Assembly (NCBI GenBank): GCA_030015575.1
Contig: CM057347.1
Location: forward strand, 507,411,176-507,475,175
DNA: 64,000 bases
Origin: Agapanthus africanus
Taxonomy: Eukaryota > Streptophyta > Magnoliopsida > Asparagales > Amaryllidaceae
Reading direction: 5' to 3'
The position numbers were made by a program, and so were the translations under genes. Positions 35,145 to 47,634 of the stretch are shown here, in pieces; positions within the stretch are counted from its first letter, which is position 1, and every line of letters starts with the position of its first letter. The notes beneath the pieces were generated by a model. That model made no database searches and was not told where the DNA came from. It worked only from the letters and a program-made list of their open reading frames with translations.

Positions 35145-35158
35145 TGATGGGGGCAATT
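35145..35158 (+). other. Polypurine tract of element B
   Basis: tgatgggggcaatt directly precedes the 3' LTR start TGTTGGGG. Element D has the near-identical ttgatggggggcactt. Confidence 0.8.
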
Positions 35159-36902
35159 TGTTGGGGTCGAAATTTACACCCCGGTTGACCGAATCAAAAT
35201 CAAAGTCAACCCTAAGCCAAGTGGGCCCAAACCCAGGTCAAGTGGGCCAACGCCCGGGTCGAGCCCGAACAGGGAGCGGATGGCCTCCCCCCATGCCAAG
35301 ATAAAAATTTTGTAATAAATAATTTTGGTATATTACTTTTATTCTATTTTATGAATGAATGTAAGAAAAATGGGCATAAAGCCAAATTTTTGTAAAGCTC
35401 ATGGCTTATGTACAAAAAGAAATGGCAAATGAGCCATGAGATGAGCAAAATGCCATTTTTGTAGAACCCAAGAGGCTATATGTAAAGTGTATAGCCTATA
35501 AAGGCAAGGATAATGAAAATATCCCAACAACTTTTTTTTCTCTCTCCTAAAAAAAGCTTCAAGATCTGTGATCTTCTCCTTCCTCAAGGTTCTAAAACCT
35601 TCTTCTTTCTTTTGAATTAAATCAAGAGTTTTACTTTTCCTTTTATAAAACTAAATAGTTTTTCACCACAAAACCCATAAAAGGGAACTCAGATCTTCCA
35701 TCAGATCTCAGAAAGGAGAGATTTTTAAAATCTCATACTTCTTGATCTTCAAGATCCGGCCAACAAAGGAAGAAGAAGGATGCCCATCTCCAGAAACCCC
35801 ACTTTGGGGAAGATCCAGGGCTCAAGGGGAGAAGCCCCCTTCATCAGCTTCAAAATATCTTAGGAGTTTAACTCCTCATATATATACATATATACAAAAT
35901 AATAAGTGCTCCTTTCTGGGAGTACAACTTCTATTGCAGGGACCAAATTCCTTTTGCCTCCCGAGCGCCCACATGCCTGACACGTGAGGCGCTAGCGCCA
36001 TTGCGCTCAGAGCGCTAGCACCCGAGCGTCCACTTGTCTGGCACGTGGAGCGCTAGCACTCAAAACTCTAGCACTCTTACGCTCAGAGCGCTAGCGCTTT
36101 GGGCGCTAGTGCCCGAGCGCCCACGTGCCTAGCACGTGGGGCGCTAGCGCTCAAAGTGCTAGCGCTCTTATGCTCAGAGTGCTAGCGCTCTCGCGCTCAG
36201 AGCGCTAGCGCCCGAGCGCTCACGTGTCTGGCACGTGAGACGCTAGCGCTCAAAGCGCTAGCGCTCTTGCGCTAAGAGCGCTAGCGCCTGAGCGCCCATG
36301 TGCCTGGTACGTGGGGCGCTAGCGCTCTGGCACTCAGAGCGCTAGCACCCAAAGCGCTAGCGCCCGAGCGCCCATGTGCCTGGCATGTGGGGCGCTAGTA
36401 CCCAAAGCGCTAGCACCCAAAGCGCTGGCGCTTTTTCTGACGCATCCTTTGGATACCCTTTCCTTTTTTTTACATATATGTATATATACATACACACACA
36501 CATACTCCACGACACTATCCCTGTTAGAAAACAATTTCTAACGGGGAGCTGCCCCGCATCCCGTAAGGGGGCTGTTAGCCCCCTTGATCCCTAGCCCACT
36601 ATCCGGGTAGCGGGACCCCTGTAAAAACTCTGCGAGGCCCCCGATATATCCAAAAACCCCTTTCAAAACACAACACACATACACTGCACATTGAGTTCGC
36701 ATGACCTGTTTGACCCGTTAATTGGAAGTTCTCTCGCTCCAAAGGCGAGGGGTAATTAACGGCAGCTTAGTCCACGGTTGCCGGAGACTTGGATCCCCGC
36801 AACCAATAAACCCCAGCCTACCCTAAGCAGGGGGAGTCTATAATGCGCCTGACAAGCGCACGCGCATTCCCATCTCAATGGGATGACGAAAAACACCCTA
36901 CA
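35159..36902 (+). repeat. 3' LTR of element B
   Basis: It runs TGTTGGGGTC to ..aacaccctaca, 1744 bases. It is longer than the 5' LTR mainly through a larger GCGCTAGCGC/CACGTG block (35960-36435). It is followed by the duplication cctgt. Confidence 0.93.
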
Positions 36903-36907
36903 CCTGT

Positions 36908-37450
36908 TACCATAGTCCATGGAGCAAGTTGGACTCCTTTCGTATACACTGATACTTTCTGTACCAAACTACAAACAACTACGTTAGAATAATAAACTGA
37001 TACCTGTATAACTTAACAGTTTCCTTCCACAATACGTGCTATATTCCACACTTTCTTTTGGAACTTACCAAGCGCTAGTTTACTGACAACATTCCTGTCT
37101 TTTCTTTCTTTGGAATGTTCGTCAGGAGGACCAGACTCTCTCGAGATCGAGCCTAGCCAAGAGGACGTGGACCAGTTCACTGAGCAGTAGGACTTCTAAC
37201 TTTTACTTGTACTTATCTTCCAGTTTGTATGCCACTGTTTAAGCATAGTTTTTATCATTGTACTTTTCCTTTTCAAATCAGTTGTATTGTAAAGATTAAT
37301 ATTAATAAAACTTGCTATTCATTTTATTTCTTGTCATTTCTTGTGCATTTCATATATTGCTTATTTACGCTTAACGTATTTATTTCTGAGTAAATACGTT
37401 GCATACCTGCCACGTCTCCGTCTCCGTATACCGAGAAGCGGGGCATGACG
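36908..37450 (+). repeat. End of the 5' LTR of element C
   Basis: It continues the LTR from 23795 after element B and ends ..gaagcggggcatgacg. It matches 16687-17261 and the end of C2. Confidence 0.85.
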
Positions 37451-37592
37451 GGTTTGGTTGGCGGCCCATGCAGGTCAGTTCTGCATGGAATCCAAAGCAA
37501 TATATCATAAGAATAATAAGAATCAACAACTATACATTCTTTACATTTTAAATTCTTTGAATCTATCCTAACCTTTTTTTTCTATCAAGGTC
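37451..37592 (+). other. Leader of element C
   Basis: About 140 bases between the LTR and gag. It ends in a pyrimidine-rich run (accttttttttctatcaag) that looks like a 3' splice site a few bases before the gag ATG at 37593. No clear primer-binding site was recognised. Confidence 0.5.
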
Positions 37593-38940
37593 ATGGATTC
37601 TCCCAATAACACAAGCACGAACGTTAATGGCAACATCCCACCACATACTCTATCACCACCACCTACTGTTGCAGCTCCCATCAACGAGCAAACGGTATTG
37701 CTTAAGGCGATCAAGAGCCTCTTGGAGGGTCAGCAGCAGTAGACTGCTATCCTCATCAACCGCCCAGAGGTCGAGGCATCCGGAATCAAGCAATTCTGGG
37801 CACTGCACTCGAAACATTTCTCTGAGAAAGAGAGCCCACTAGAGGTAGAGGAATGGGCTCAGTCTATCGAAAACGACCCGGCAGCAGCACAAGTGCCAGA
37901 AATTGCTTGGGTGAGACTTGCGAAACTGCAACTAGCAGATAACGCCAGAGTCTGGTTGAAGGCTGAAAAAAGCCGACTCGCCTAACCGATTAAATGGAGG
38001 ACATTTCGCGATATGTTCGACGCGAAATACTTCCCTGAGACTGCCTGTTTCGACATGGAACAGCAGTTCATCCACTTATAGCGAGGCTCAATATGGAGCA
38101 AATCTGTGGATGAATATGATGCTGAGTTTAACATGCTTAGCAGGTAAGATATGTCTCAATATCCAATTTCCTGATATCACATACTACACTGCTAACACAA
38201 GGTCGTAACAGGTTCGCGGCATACCTGATCCCGACTGCTGAGATCCAGGCACGATGATTTCAGCAAGGGTTGGACCCAGAAATCCAAGCTGCACTAGTAA
38301 CAGGGGATTTCCTAACCCATGATCTTGCTCCGAAGACTGCCTGGCGCTATAAGGCAGTTGTGAAGAAGAAGGGCAGAACTCAGACTGCCGGTGTGAAACG
38401 TCCTGCAACTCAGATGGCAGGAGGAGCCTCTTCCAAGCCAACTTTTGCACCCAGAAGACCGGGAATAACCTTTAACTGGCCCAGTCCAGACTTTTGCTTC
38501 TTCTACAAGAGGAACAGACACCTGGCGAAAAACTGCAGGCATGCAAATAGCCCGTGTTTAGTTTGTAGTGCATCTACTCACGCCATCGGAGTTTGTCCAT
38601 ATCGTCTCAACCCAGCTCTTGCACCTAAACCCGCAATCACTGTTCTGCAGCGGCCAACTATTCAGTCTCCTGCACCTCGTTTAGCCCTACCTGCTCCACC
38701 TCCACGTGAACCTCCTGCACAGCCTCCTTGTCAATTCCATCAAGCACAAAGGAACAAGCCTCAAGGGAAAAGGAACATGCCCCAGGGACAGAGGAATGTG
38801 CCTCCAGTAAGGAGGAATGTACCCCGACGTCAGGCTTTCACCATGACTGTTGAGGAAGCCGAGGCCACTGAAATTCCCAATCCTTTTATCTTTTCAATCC
38901 TTGTATATCTTTATATTTTTCCCTATATCTAAACCAACAT
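37593..38940 (+). pseudogene. Gag region of element C
   Basis: It starts 'MDSPNNTSTNVNGNIPP', with a capsid-like part including 'RLAKLQLADNARVWLKAE' and 'AEFNMLSR', then a basic region and a zinc-knuckle-like 'FCFFYKRNRHLAKNCRH' near 38490. The C-terminal linker is proline- and arginine-rich, with repeated 'RNMPQGQRNVPP' units. A short GT..AG-bounded segment near 38.1-38.2 kb looks like an intron. Broken fossil. Confidence 0.75.
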
Positions 38941-39360
38941 CACACAACTTAGGTACTATACTAGTAGCCACCCTTCCTGCATTAGTACTGTTCGACACTG
39001 GAGCGCCACACTACTTCATATCGCAACGATTTGTGAGAACACATGCGATTCCCATGAAGTAACGCATTTCTAGCTGGAATGTCAGTTCTAGGAATGGAGT
39101 ATTGAAGGCAACTATGGGATTGGATCGGTGTCCAGTTGTAGTTTGCGGACGAGAATTCTACGTGAATTTCAAAGTGCTGGACATCCCAATCTTCGATGTT
39201 GTGTTGGGAATGGACTGGCTGAGAGTTTTCTATGCTATGATTGACTGCCGTCAAAGAAGAGTAGTATTTGAGATACCAGATCACCCAGTCTTTTACTTCA
39301 AGAGTGGAGATAGAACGTTGGAGCCAGTAATCTTCCATGCTAAACCAAAGAATGCATAAG
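38940..39360 (+). pseudogene. Protease region of element C
   Basis: The active-site signature 'LVLFDTGAPHYFIS' is followed by 'VVCGREFYVNFKVLDIPIF' and 'DVVLGMDWL'. This is the standard protease of plant chromoviruses. Confidence 0.85.
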
Positions 39361-40200
39361 TGTTTACTCTACCGGTGGAGGAAGAAAAGCCAGAGGTAAT
39401 TTGAGAGTTCGAAAATGTGTTCCCTGAAGATATAACAGGTTTGCCTCCCGATCGATCTCTTGAATTCTGCATTGATTTACTACCTGGTGCACAACCGGTA
39501 ATCAAAGCTCCGTATCGGCTAAGTCCAGAATAATTGAAGGAGATCCGCATTCAGTTGGACGAACTCCTGAAGAAATGATGGATTCGTCCCAGTACTTCAA
39601 GCTGGGGATTTCCGGTATTACTTGTGAAGAAGAAAGAAGGTTCATACAGAATGTGTGTAAATTAGCGAGCTTTGAATGAAGTGACGATAAAGAACAAGTA
39701 TCCACTACCGCGCATCGATGATCTTTTCGATCAGCTAAGTGGTCTTGTGTATTCTCAAAGCTAGATCTTCGTTCGAATTATCATCAAGTGAAAGTTAAAG
39801 AGTCTGATATTCCTAAAACGGCGTTCAGGACTCGCTATAGTGATTACGAATATCATGTGATGCCATTTGGAGTGACCAATGCACCTTCTATATTCATGAA
39901 TCTGATGAACTAAGTTTTCCGAGAGTACTTAGACAGGTTCGTTGTTATTTTCATCGACGACATTCTAGTGTATTCAAAGAATCGGAAAGAGCATGCTGAG
40001 CATTTACGGATTGTCCTGGAAATATTGCGACAACATCAACTCTATGCCAAGTACAGCAAGTGTGAATTTTGGCTAGATCAAGTCGGATTTCTCGGGCATA
40101 TCGTTTCAGGCAAAGGAATCTCAGTAGATCCAGCTAAGGTGTCAGCTGTCAGCAAATGGCCAACACCAAAGACGGTGAAGGACATTCGAAGTTTATTGGG
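39360..40200 (+). pseudogene. Reverse transcriptase region of element C
   Basis: It has the '[16 protein letters not shown]' linker, 'KAPYRLSP', the '[14 protein letters not shown]' stretch, '[19 protein letters not shown]', '[10 protein letters not shown]' and '[19 protein letters not shown]'. These are Ty3/gypsy RT motifs in order. Broken fossil. Confidence 0.88.
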
Positions 40201-40522
40201 ATTAGCAGGATACTACCAAAGATTCATTGAAGGTTTTTCAAAAATTGCAACACCTCTGACCAAGCTCACACATAAAGATGAAGCATCCGTGTGGTCAAAA
40301 ACATGTGAAATAGATTTTGTAGAACTCAAGTCAAGATTGACATCCGCTCCTATTCTCGTAATACTGGATCAATCCGGATGTTTCGTTGTACACTGCGATG
40401 CGTCCGGTAAGGGATTAGTATGTGTTCTACAACAGCATGGAAAGGTTGTAGTTTTTGCATCAAGACAACCGAAAGTCCATGAGCGCAACTATCCAATACA
40501 TGATCTGGAGTTGGCGGCCGTT
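40200..40522 (+). pseudogene. RNase H region of element C, first part
   Basis: It shows '[20 protein letters not shown]', '[16 protein letters not shown]' and '[12 protein letters not shown]'. The domain is split here by solo LTR E and continues at 53214. Confidence 0.88.
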
Positions 40523-41089
40523 TGTTTACCGTCGAAAACAGAGACGAACCGGGATGGGTCGTCTTACCTGAATTTGGGGGCAGATGTTATTTGGATTTAT
40601 CCGTCCACCTCTCTGAAGATGCTAAGTTGATTTATGGCACCATATATCGGAGGTTTGGATGGATGCGGCCGTTGTAGCAGACTTCGTCAGAGTCCCCCTC
40701 GTTTGTGAGGGGTTTTTGATTGTGGGGATGCTTTTCCCTGCAGGTGCAAGCCCCATGCAGTTAATTACATTACCGCATCGCGGTAACCACTTTCTCCTGC
40801 TCTAGAAGATCACTTCGTGTCGTGTGTATTTGTTTTATTTTTGGTTGCCCGTGAATTGTATATGGAGACTAATTTATGTTGTCGCCTATAGGGCGTGAAT
40901 TAGTCCAAATCTGTATATCTTAGATTTGGGTATGGGTTGATTTAAGGATCATTAATCTCGTTTAAGATTAAGATCAACTTAAATTTTTGTTAAGGATACG
41001 TCAGTCCAATTTGAGACTAAGATCTACTTAACAGAGTTTTAGAATCATTCAGATCCAACAAAAGAGCATTTGGACTTTATTGTTTTAGT

Positions 41090-42035
41090 TTAAGGACGTT
41101 ACGGTCCGTTGTTAGTTTAAGGACGTTTCGGTCCGTAGATCACCATTTTCGAGGTTAGGACTTTAGTTTAAGGACGTTACGGTCCGTAGTAGTTTGAGAA
41201 CGTTACGGTCCATAGGTCACCATTTTTGAGATGAGGGTTTTAGTTTAAGGACATTATGGTCCGTAGTAGTTTGAGGACATTACGGTTCGTAGAAGTTTGA
41301 GAACGTTACCGTCCGTAGGTCACCATTTTTGAGATGAGGGTTTTAGTTTAAGGATGTTATGGTCCGTAGTAGTTTGAGTACGTTACGGTCCGTAGATTAC
41401 CCTTTTTGAGGTGAGGGTTTAGTTTAAGAACGTTTCGGTCCGTAGTAGTTTGAGAATGTTACGGTCCGTAGGTCACCATTTTTGAGGTGAGGGTTCTAAT
41501 TTAAGGACGTTGCGGTCCGTTGTAGTTTGAGGATGTTACGGTTCATAGATCACCCTTTTTGAGGTGAGGGTTTAGTTTAAGAACGTTTCGATCCGTAATA
41601 GTTTGAGAACGTTACGGTACGTAGAACACCCTTTTTGAGGTGAGGGTTTAGTTTAAGGATGTTTCGGTCCGTAGTAGTTTGAGGACGTTACGGTCCGTAG
41701 TAGTTTGAGAACGTTACGGTCCGTAGGTAACCATTTTTGAGGTGAGGGTTTTAGTTTAAGGACGTTACGGTCCGTAGTAGTTTGAGGACGTTACTGTCCA
41801 TTGTAGTTTAAGGACGTTTCGGTCCGTCATCGCCATTTTGGAGGCAACGTTGTAGTTCGGGGACATTTCGGTGTGTAAATCACCATTTTTGAGGTGAGCT
41901 TTTAGTTTAAGGACGTTAGGGTCCGTTGATCACCATTTTTGAGATGAGCTTTTAGTTTAAGGACGTTTCGGTCCGTTATAGTTTAAGGACTTTTCGGTCC
42001 GTTGTTAGTTTAAGGACGTTTCGGTCCATAGATCA
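41090..42035. repeat. GGAC-N6-GTCC dyad array in LTR E
   Basis: About 25-30 copies of a unit like agtttaaggacgttacggtcc, plus gtagtttgagaacg variants, are interrupted by a spacer word caccatttttgaggtgaggg. Unit length is about 27-35 bases. Confidence 0.88.
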
Positions 42036-42659
42036 CCTTGCGTGCACGTGTATTTGTTACGTGTCGGGATGAGCAACGATGATATGGGATACATCCAGTT
42101 TGGGATGTGGTTTGATCTGGAATGTGCACGTCAGTTTAGAAAGTGCACCAAAAAGCAGTTGGCTGTCTAGACCCGCTACCTCTCTGAAGACGGTGAGAAA
42201 TTACAACGACATGTATCAGAGGTGTAGAGAAATGTACCCTTGAGCCAATTCCCGTATTTGAGGGAAAAGGGATTAATGGTAAACCCAGAAATCATTAGTC
42301 GTATTTTGAGACTAAGATTTCCTCGGGGAATGTGGGGCGAATATCTTTTTGGGATATCATCAATTAGACGATCGGTAGTCATTTTTTAGACTAAGATCAA
42401 TTTGGAAAGTAGTGAGCACATGGGCTCGGTTGATCTGAATTAGGGACCTAACCAACTCGGTCTTTTTATTTGAAAAGAAGTGGTAAGCACTTGTTTGGGT
42501 CCAGTCCTTTTTTGTGTGCAAAAAGTGCTGAGCACTTATGTAAATTCTGACGCTCATACATAACCATGTAGGGTTTTCAGTCATGGGTATTTGCCTAGTA
42601 AGTGTTAAACACCTTACTTTTTTGTCTCTTTATGGAGTGTTGAGCACTCTTTATGGCGC

Positions 42660-42920
42660 CCACATGCGAAGCACGTGAGGCACTAGGCGCTGCCTGCTGA
42701 GTGTCAAGCACTTTTATATTTTGTGGCACTCATATGAGGGGCACGTGAGGCGCTGGCGCTAGGCGCCGCATATTGAGTGCTAAGCACTCCTTTATTTTGT
42801 AGCGCCCATGTAAGAGGCGCGTGGGCCGTTGGACGCTGAGCGCCAGTCGCTGAGTGCTAAGCACTCCTTATTATTGAGGCGCCCGCGTGAGGGGCACGTG
42901 GGGCGCTGGGCGCTGATTTT
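42660..42920. repeat. GCGC / CACGTG repeat block in LTR E
   Basis: Four units of about 65-70 bases. Each has an agtg..gcact dyad, a CACGTG-like pair five bases apart (cacatgcgaagcacgtg) and a ggcgctgggcgct word. The position is equivalent to the paired G-box region of LTR 1-3100. Confidence 0.7.
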
Positions 42921-43319
42921 TCCTTGTATATTTTATTCTGAGGAGTTCAATTTCCTTATTCTTTTATGAATCTTTGATCTCCAAGAACAAGTTCGTCCCA
43001 ATGAGAATTAAATTCTCAACTTATGGGAGACTTGTCTTGTGGATCTCAGATCCAGAGAAAGAACTAAGTTCTTTTTTTAAAAAGGGTTAAACCCTTCAAA
43101 AGTTAAACGAGATACTTTTATCTCTCTTCTTTTTTATTTACCTACAGTTTTTTCTGAGAAGGGAGATCTTCTTCTTTCTTCCTTTTTGAAGCTTTCTGCT
43201 TTGTTTTTCTCGACAATTCAGGCAGATACGTGCTCCTTTAAGAGCATTGATTGTCGCTCTTTGACCAAGCAGAGACGAATTTATGGGGGTTTCCTCTCTT
43301 AATTTGAAAAGAGAGATCA

Positions 43320-43577
43320 TTGGTCGTTGGGACCCACCACCTCTCCGACGACGCTGAGGGATTACAGCGCCATGTATCGAAAGTGTGGAGGGATGTACCC
43401 TTTGAACCATGTCCCATTCATCAGGAGGAAGAATAGGTTGGAGCTTAAACTTCTGGCTGCTTGAAAAAGGTTTCTTTGCGTTCGCGCACGTGCGTCACAC
43501 GTGTTGGGCGCACATGCGTTGCACGTGGTGCGCACGTGTTGGGCGCACGTGCATCGCACGTGGCGCTTGCACATCAT
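43320..43577 (-). repeat. LTR E segment left of element D
   Basis: It includes a 'gggacccaccacctctccgac' segment also present near 248, 640 and 42170, then a cacgtgcgtcacacgtg-type block. Its last five bases, atcat, are the target of D. No gene. Confidence 0.65.
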
Positions 43578-45095
43578 TGTAGGGTGTTTTTCGTCACCCA
43601 ATTGAGATGGGAATACGTGCGCGCTTGTCAGGCGTACTACAGATTCCCCCTGCCTAGGGTATGCCGGGGTTTATTGATTGTAGGGATCCAAATCTCCGGC
43701 AGCCGCGGACTAAGCTGCCGTTAATTACCCCTCGCCTTTGGGGCGAGGGAACCTCCGATTAACGGGTTAAACTGGTCATGCGAACTCAATGTGCAGTGTA
43801 TGTGTGTTGTGTTTTGAAAGGGGGGTTTTGGATATATCGGGAGCCACGCAGAGTTTTTACGGGGGTCCCGCTACCCGGATAGCGGGCTGGGGGTCAAGGG
43901 GGCTAGCAGCCCCCTTGCGGGGTGCGGGGCAGCCCCCCGTTAGAAATTTTTTGGGACAGTGTCGTGGGGTACATGTGTGTGTAAATATTTATACATATGT
44001 ATATATATATGTATGTACATAAAAAGAGGGAAAAAAGGCATCCAAGGGATGCGTGGAGCCAGCGCCTTGAGCGCTGTGCGCTCAGGCGCAAGCGCGCCAC
44101 GTGTCAGCACGTGGGCGTTTTGCGCTCGAGCACAGTGCGTCTGAGCGCAAGCGCGCCACGTGTCGGCACGTGGGCGCTTTGCGCTCGAGCGCAGTGCGCC
44201 TGAGCGCAGCACGCCACGTGTCGGCATATGGGCGCTTTGCGCTCGAGCGCAGTGCGCTCGAGCGCAAGCGCGCCACGTGTCGGCACGTGGGCGCTTTGCG
44301 CTCGAGCGCAGTGCGCCTGAGCGCAGTGCGCTCGAGCGCTGGGCGCTGGCGAGACAAAGGGGGGCTTTTAGTCCCAGAACCAGAAGCTATGCTTCAGAAA
44401 GGAAATATTTATTATATATATATATATATATATGTAAATATATGGAGTTAAACTCCTAAAATGTTTTGGTTGATGAAAGGGGTTCTTCCTCTTCCTCCTC
44501 TGTTGGCTGGATCTTGATGATTAAGAGATGTGAGATCTAAAAATCTCTCCTTTCTGAGATCTAATGGTAGATCCAAGTTCCCCTTTGTGGGTTTTGTGGT
44601 GGAAGACTTCTTAGTTTTTGAAAAGAAAGAGTAAAACTCTTGATTTAATTCAAGAGAAATGAGAAGGTTTAGAACCTTGTAGAAAGAGCAGGAGGCACAA
44701 AAGGTCTCAGATCTAAAAAATTTTTGTGGAGAGAATGAAAAGTTGTCTCTTTTTTTATTCATCATGTTGCCTTTTATAGGCTTACATATTTACATATAGC
44801 CCTTTGGGCTTTACAAAAATGGCATTTTAGCCATCCCATGGCTCATGTGTCATTTCATTTTTGCACATAAGTCATGGTCTTACAAAATATTGGCTTTATG
44901 CCCATTTTGCATACATTCATGTATAAAAAATTACATAAAAATTATTTATTACATGATCTATATTTTAGCATGGAGGAGGCTGGCCGCGGGCTCGACTTGG
45001 GCCTGGGCCCGCTTGACCTGGGCTTGGGCCCACCTGGCTTGGGGTTGATCTTGACTTTGACTCGGTCAACGGGGGTGTAAATTTTTACCCCAACA
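43578..45095 (-). repeat. 3' LTR of element D
   Basis: 1518 bases; plus-strand ends TGTAGGGTG and TACCCCAACA. It contains four 60-bp GC-rich units at 44090-44345. Confidence 0.93.
44090..44345. repeat. 60-bp repeats with paired G-boxes, 3' LTR of D
   Basis: Four copies of a unit containing cacgtgtcggcacgtg (two CACGTG boxes four bases apart) and gcgctttgcgctcgagcgc. The 5' LTR has five copies. Confidence 0.88.
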
Positions 45096-45111
45096 AAGTG
45101 CCCCCCATCAA
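45096..45111 (-). other. Polypurine tract of element D
   Basis: The minus strand reads ttgatggggggcactt, immediately before the 3' LTR. Confidence 0.8.
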
Positions 45112-45179
45112 TAAATGCACACCGCACATTTGAGTTGTGTGCATGAAATTGATGGATCTTGAAGCTGAACTACGAGGTG

Positions 45180-46590
45180 GAACATCATTCCGGAGGCGAA
45201 GCATCATCCTGGGAAGCATGATTCCCGGGGATCGGAGCATCATTCCGATTTGTGGAGCATAATTCCAGGGATCGGAGCATCATTCCGATTTGCGGAGTAT
45301 AATTCCAAGGATCGAAGCATCATTCCGATGAGCGGAGCATGATTCCAGGGGATCGGAGCATCATTCTGATGAGCGGAGCATGATTCCAGGGTTTGGAGCA
45401 TCATTCCGAAGAGCGGAGCATGATTCCAAGGATCGGAGAATCATTCCGAAGAGCGGAGCATAATTCCAGGATTCAGATCATCATTCCGAAGAGCGGAGCA
45501 TAATTCCAGAAATCGGAGCATCATTCCAGGGTTCGGAGCATCATTCCGAAGAGCGGAGCATGATTCCAAGGATCGGAGCATTATTCCGAAGGGGTCGGAG
45601 CATCATTTCAAAGAGCGGAGCATGATTCCAAAGAGCGGAGCATCATTCCAGAGATCGGAGCATCATTCCGAAGCACGGAGCATGATTCCAAGAGGTCGGA
45701 GCATCATTCCGAGGAGCGAAGCATCATTCCGGGGGATCGGAGCATCATTCCGAAGCGGAGCATCATTCCAGGGTTCGGAGCATCATTCCGAAGAGCGGAG
45801 CATGATTCCAGGGATCGAAGCATCATTCCGATGAGCGGAGCATAATTCCTGGATTCGGAGCATCATTCCGAAGAGCGGAGCATAATTCCAGTTTGCGGAG
45901 CATAATTCCCAGGATCGGAGCATCATTCCGATGAGCGGAGCATGATTCCAGGGGATCAGAGCATCATTCCGAAGGGCGGAGCATGATTCCAGTGATCGGA
46001 GTGTCATTCCGATGAGCGGAGCATCATTCCAATGAGCGGAGCATCATTCCAGGATTCGGAGCATCATTTCGAAGAGCGGAGCATCATTCCAATGAGCGGA
46101 GCATCATTCCAGGATTCGGAGCATCATTCCGAAGAGCGGAGCATGATTCCAGGGGTTCGGAGCATAATTCCGAAGAGCGGAGCATGATTCCAGGGGTTCG
46201 GAGCATCATTCCGAAGGGTGGAGCATGATTCCAAGGGTTCGGAGCATCTTTCCGAAGAGCGGACCATGATTCCAAGGATTCGGAGCATAATTCCGAAGAG
46301 CGGAGCATGATTCCAGGGGTTCGGAGCATCATTCCGAAGGGTGGAGCATGATTCCAAGGGTTCGGAGCATCTTTCCGAAGAGCGGAGCATGATTCCAAGG
46401 ATCGGAGCATCATTCCGATGAGCGGAGCATAATTCCAGGATTCGAAGCATCATTCCGATTTGCGGAGCATGATTCCAAGGATCGGAGCATCATTCCAATT
46501 TGCGGAGCGTGATTCCAAGGATCGGAGCATCATTCCGATGAGCGGAGCATAATTCTAGGATTCGGAGCATCATTCCGAAGGGTGACAGAC
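45180..46590. repeat. 20/40-bp tandem array in the 3' region of D
   Basis: Some 65-70 copies of a roughly 20-base word, cggagcatgattccaggga / cggagcatcattccgaaga. The two forms often alternate, giving a 40-base dimer. The array fades into degenerate copies to about 46830. Open frames here on both strands are repeat by-products. Confidence 0.92.
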
Positions 46591-47019
46591 ATTCTTACCG
46601 AAGCATAATTTCGATGCGGAGGTTGATTCCCAGGCGAAGCATAATTCTGACAGAGAAGGCAAATACTCCGAGGCGAAGCATGATTTCGACATGGGGTACA
46701 TTCTGAGACGGAGGATGATTCCGGCGCAGAGCTTGTCGGTTGACTTGATCCCGAGGCGAAGCATGATTTCGACATGGGGTAAATTCTGGGACGGAGCATG
46801 ATTCCGCCGTAGAGGTTGTTGGTTTGATTTGATTTGGGTTGACATCGGCATCGCTACACTGGAATATGGTACCAGGAGCGAATCATTATTTGTCATAAGA
46901 GGATTTGGGGATTGTTTTTTTTTTTTTTTTTTGGCATCAGCATCGCTACACTGGAATATGGTACCAGGAGCGAATCATCATTTGCGTTTGCTTATTAGGA
47001 AACGATGGCTTAGGAGACA

Positions 47020-47225
47020 GGTTTTAAGTCCCTATCGCCTAAGACTTTTCAACTTTGTGAGCCGTAAGGGTCTCACAAAGCGTTTTCTCCCTACAGGTCG
47101 TAAGGATCCCGTAGGTGTATTTTCTCCTTAGGAGTCGTTGGGACTCCTAAGTGTGTTGCTCCTTTGTGAGTCGTAAGGATCTCACGCGGGAATTTTTTCC
47201 TCACAAAGTCGAGAGGACTTTGTGA
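47020..47225 (-). repeat. Constant-loop hairpin array 1 of element D
   Basis: Five or more hairpins linked by ttttctcc spacers. CTTTGTGAG (47053) pairs perfectly with 47072-47080 around loop ccgtaagggt. Another pairs cacaaagtc with gactttgtg around gagag (near 47198-47222). Confidence 0.85.
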
Positions 47226-47634
47226 GTGCATTCCATCTCTTTCTCACGAGTTTGCGCCCTTTCGGGTTTTCACAAACTCGCCGGCAGTCCTGCTGTTTTT
47301 ACTCACGGAGCCCTTTCGGGTTTTCATCCGTGCCCATTTTGCTTGTGGACATACATTTTTTTTTATTTTATTATTTTTTTTGGAGAGATTGGGATTGTTT
47401 TTCGCCCGTGGATTGTATACGGTTTTGCAGGATGTATGATCCAGACCGTAGGGCCATAAAAAATTTTGGGACTTTGTTGCCTTCTGCATCGTTGCACTGG
47501 AATATGTTACCAAGAGCGACTCATCATTCGCCGTTGGGGTATGGGATTTGGAATTTGGTTGGCGTCTGTATCGCTGCACTGGAATATGGTACCAGGAGCG
47601 ACTCATCATTCGCCACTTGGGGGTTGGGGAGCGA

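Larger units (their letters stand above)
23796..36902 (+). mobile_element. Tat-lineage Ty3/gypsy element B with dual RNase H
   Basis: 13.1 kb, flanked by a perfect duplication cctgt (23791-23795 and 36903-36907). It has LTRs of 1642 and 1744 bases, a primer-binding site, gag, protease, RT, RNase H, archaeal-type RNase H, integrase, a long 3' region with a hairpin array and a 30-bp tandem array, then a polypurine tract. The second, archaeal-type RNase H before integrase is the signature of the Tat (Ogre/Retand-like) lineage. The LTRs differ by about 9% over the first 185 bases. Broken, with roughly eight to ten interruptions. Inserted in the 5' LTR of element C. Confidence 0.93.

Noticed and set aside
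44080-44460. Overlapping arginine/alanine/serine-rich open frames on both strands, repeated at 51080-51560
   Set aside because: They are produced by the GC-rich 60-bp LTR repeats and match between the two LTRs of D; not genes.
45180-46590. Long open frames on both strands
   Set aside because: They follow from the 20/40-bp tandem repeats; the residues merely repeat and no domain is present.
46912-46932. A poly(T) run suggesting a processed pseudogene or SINE tail
   Set aside because: It is a simple homopolymer inside the 3' region of D, between two copies of the same 90-base module; no inserted gene or target duplication is seen.
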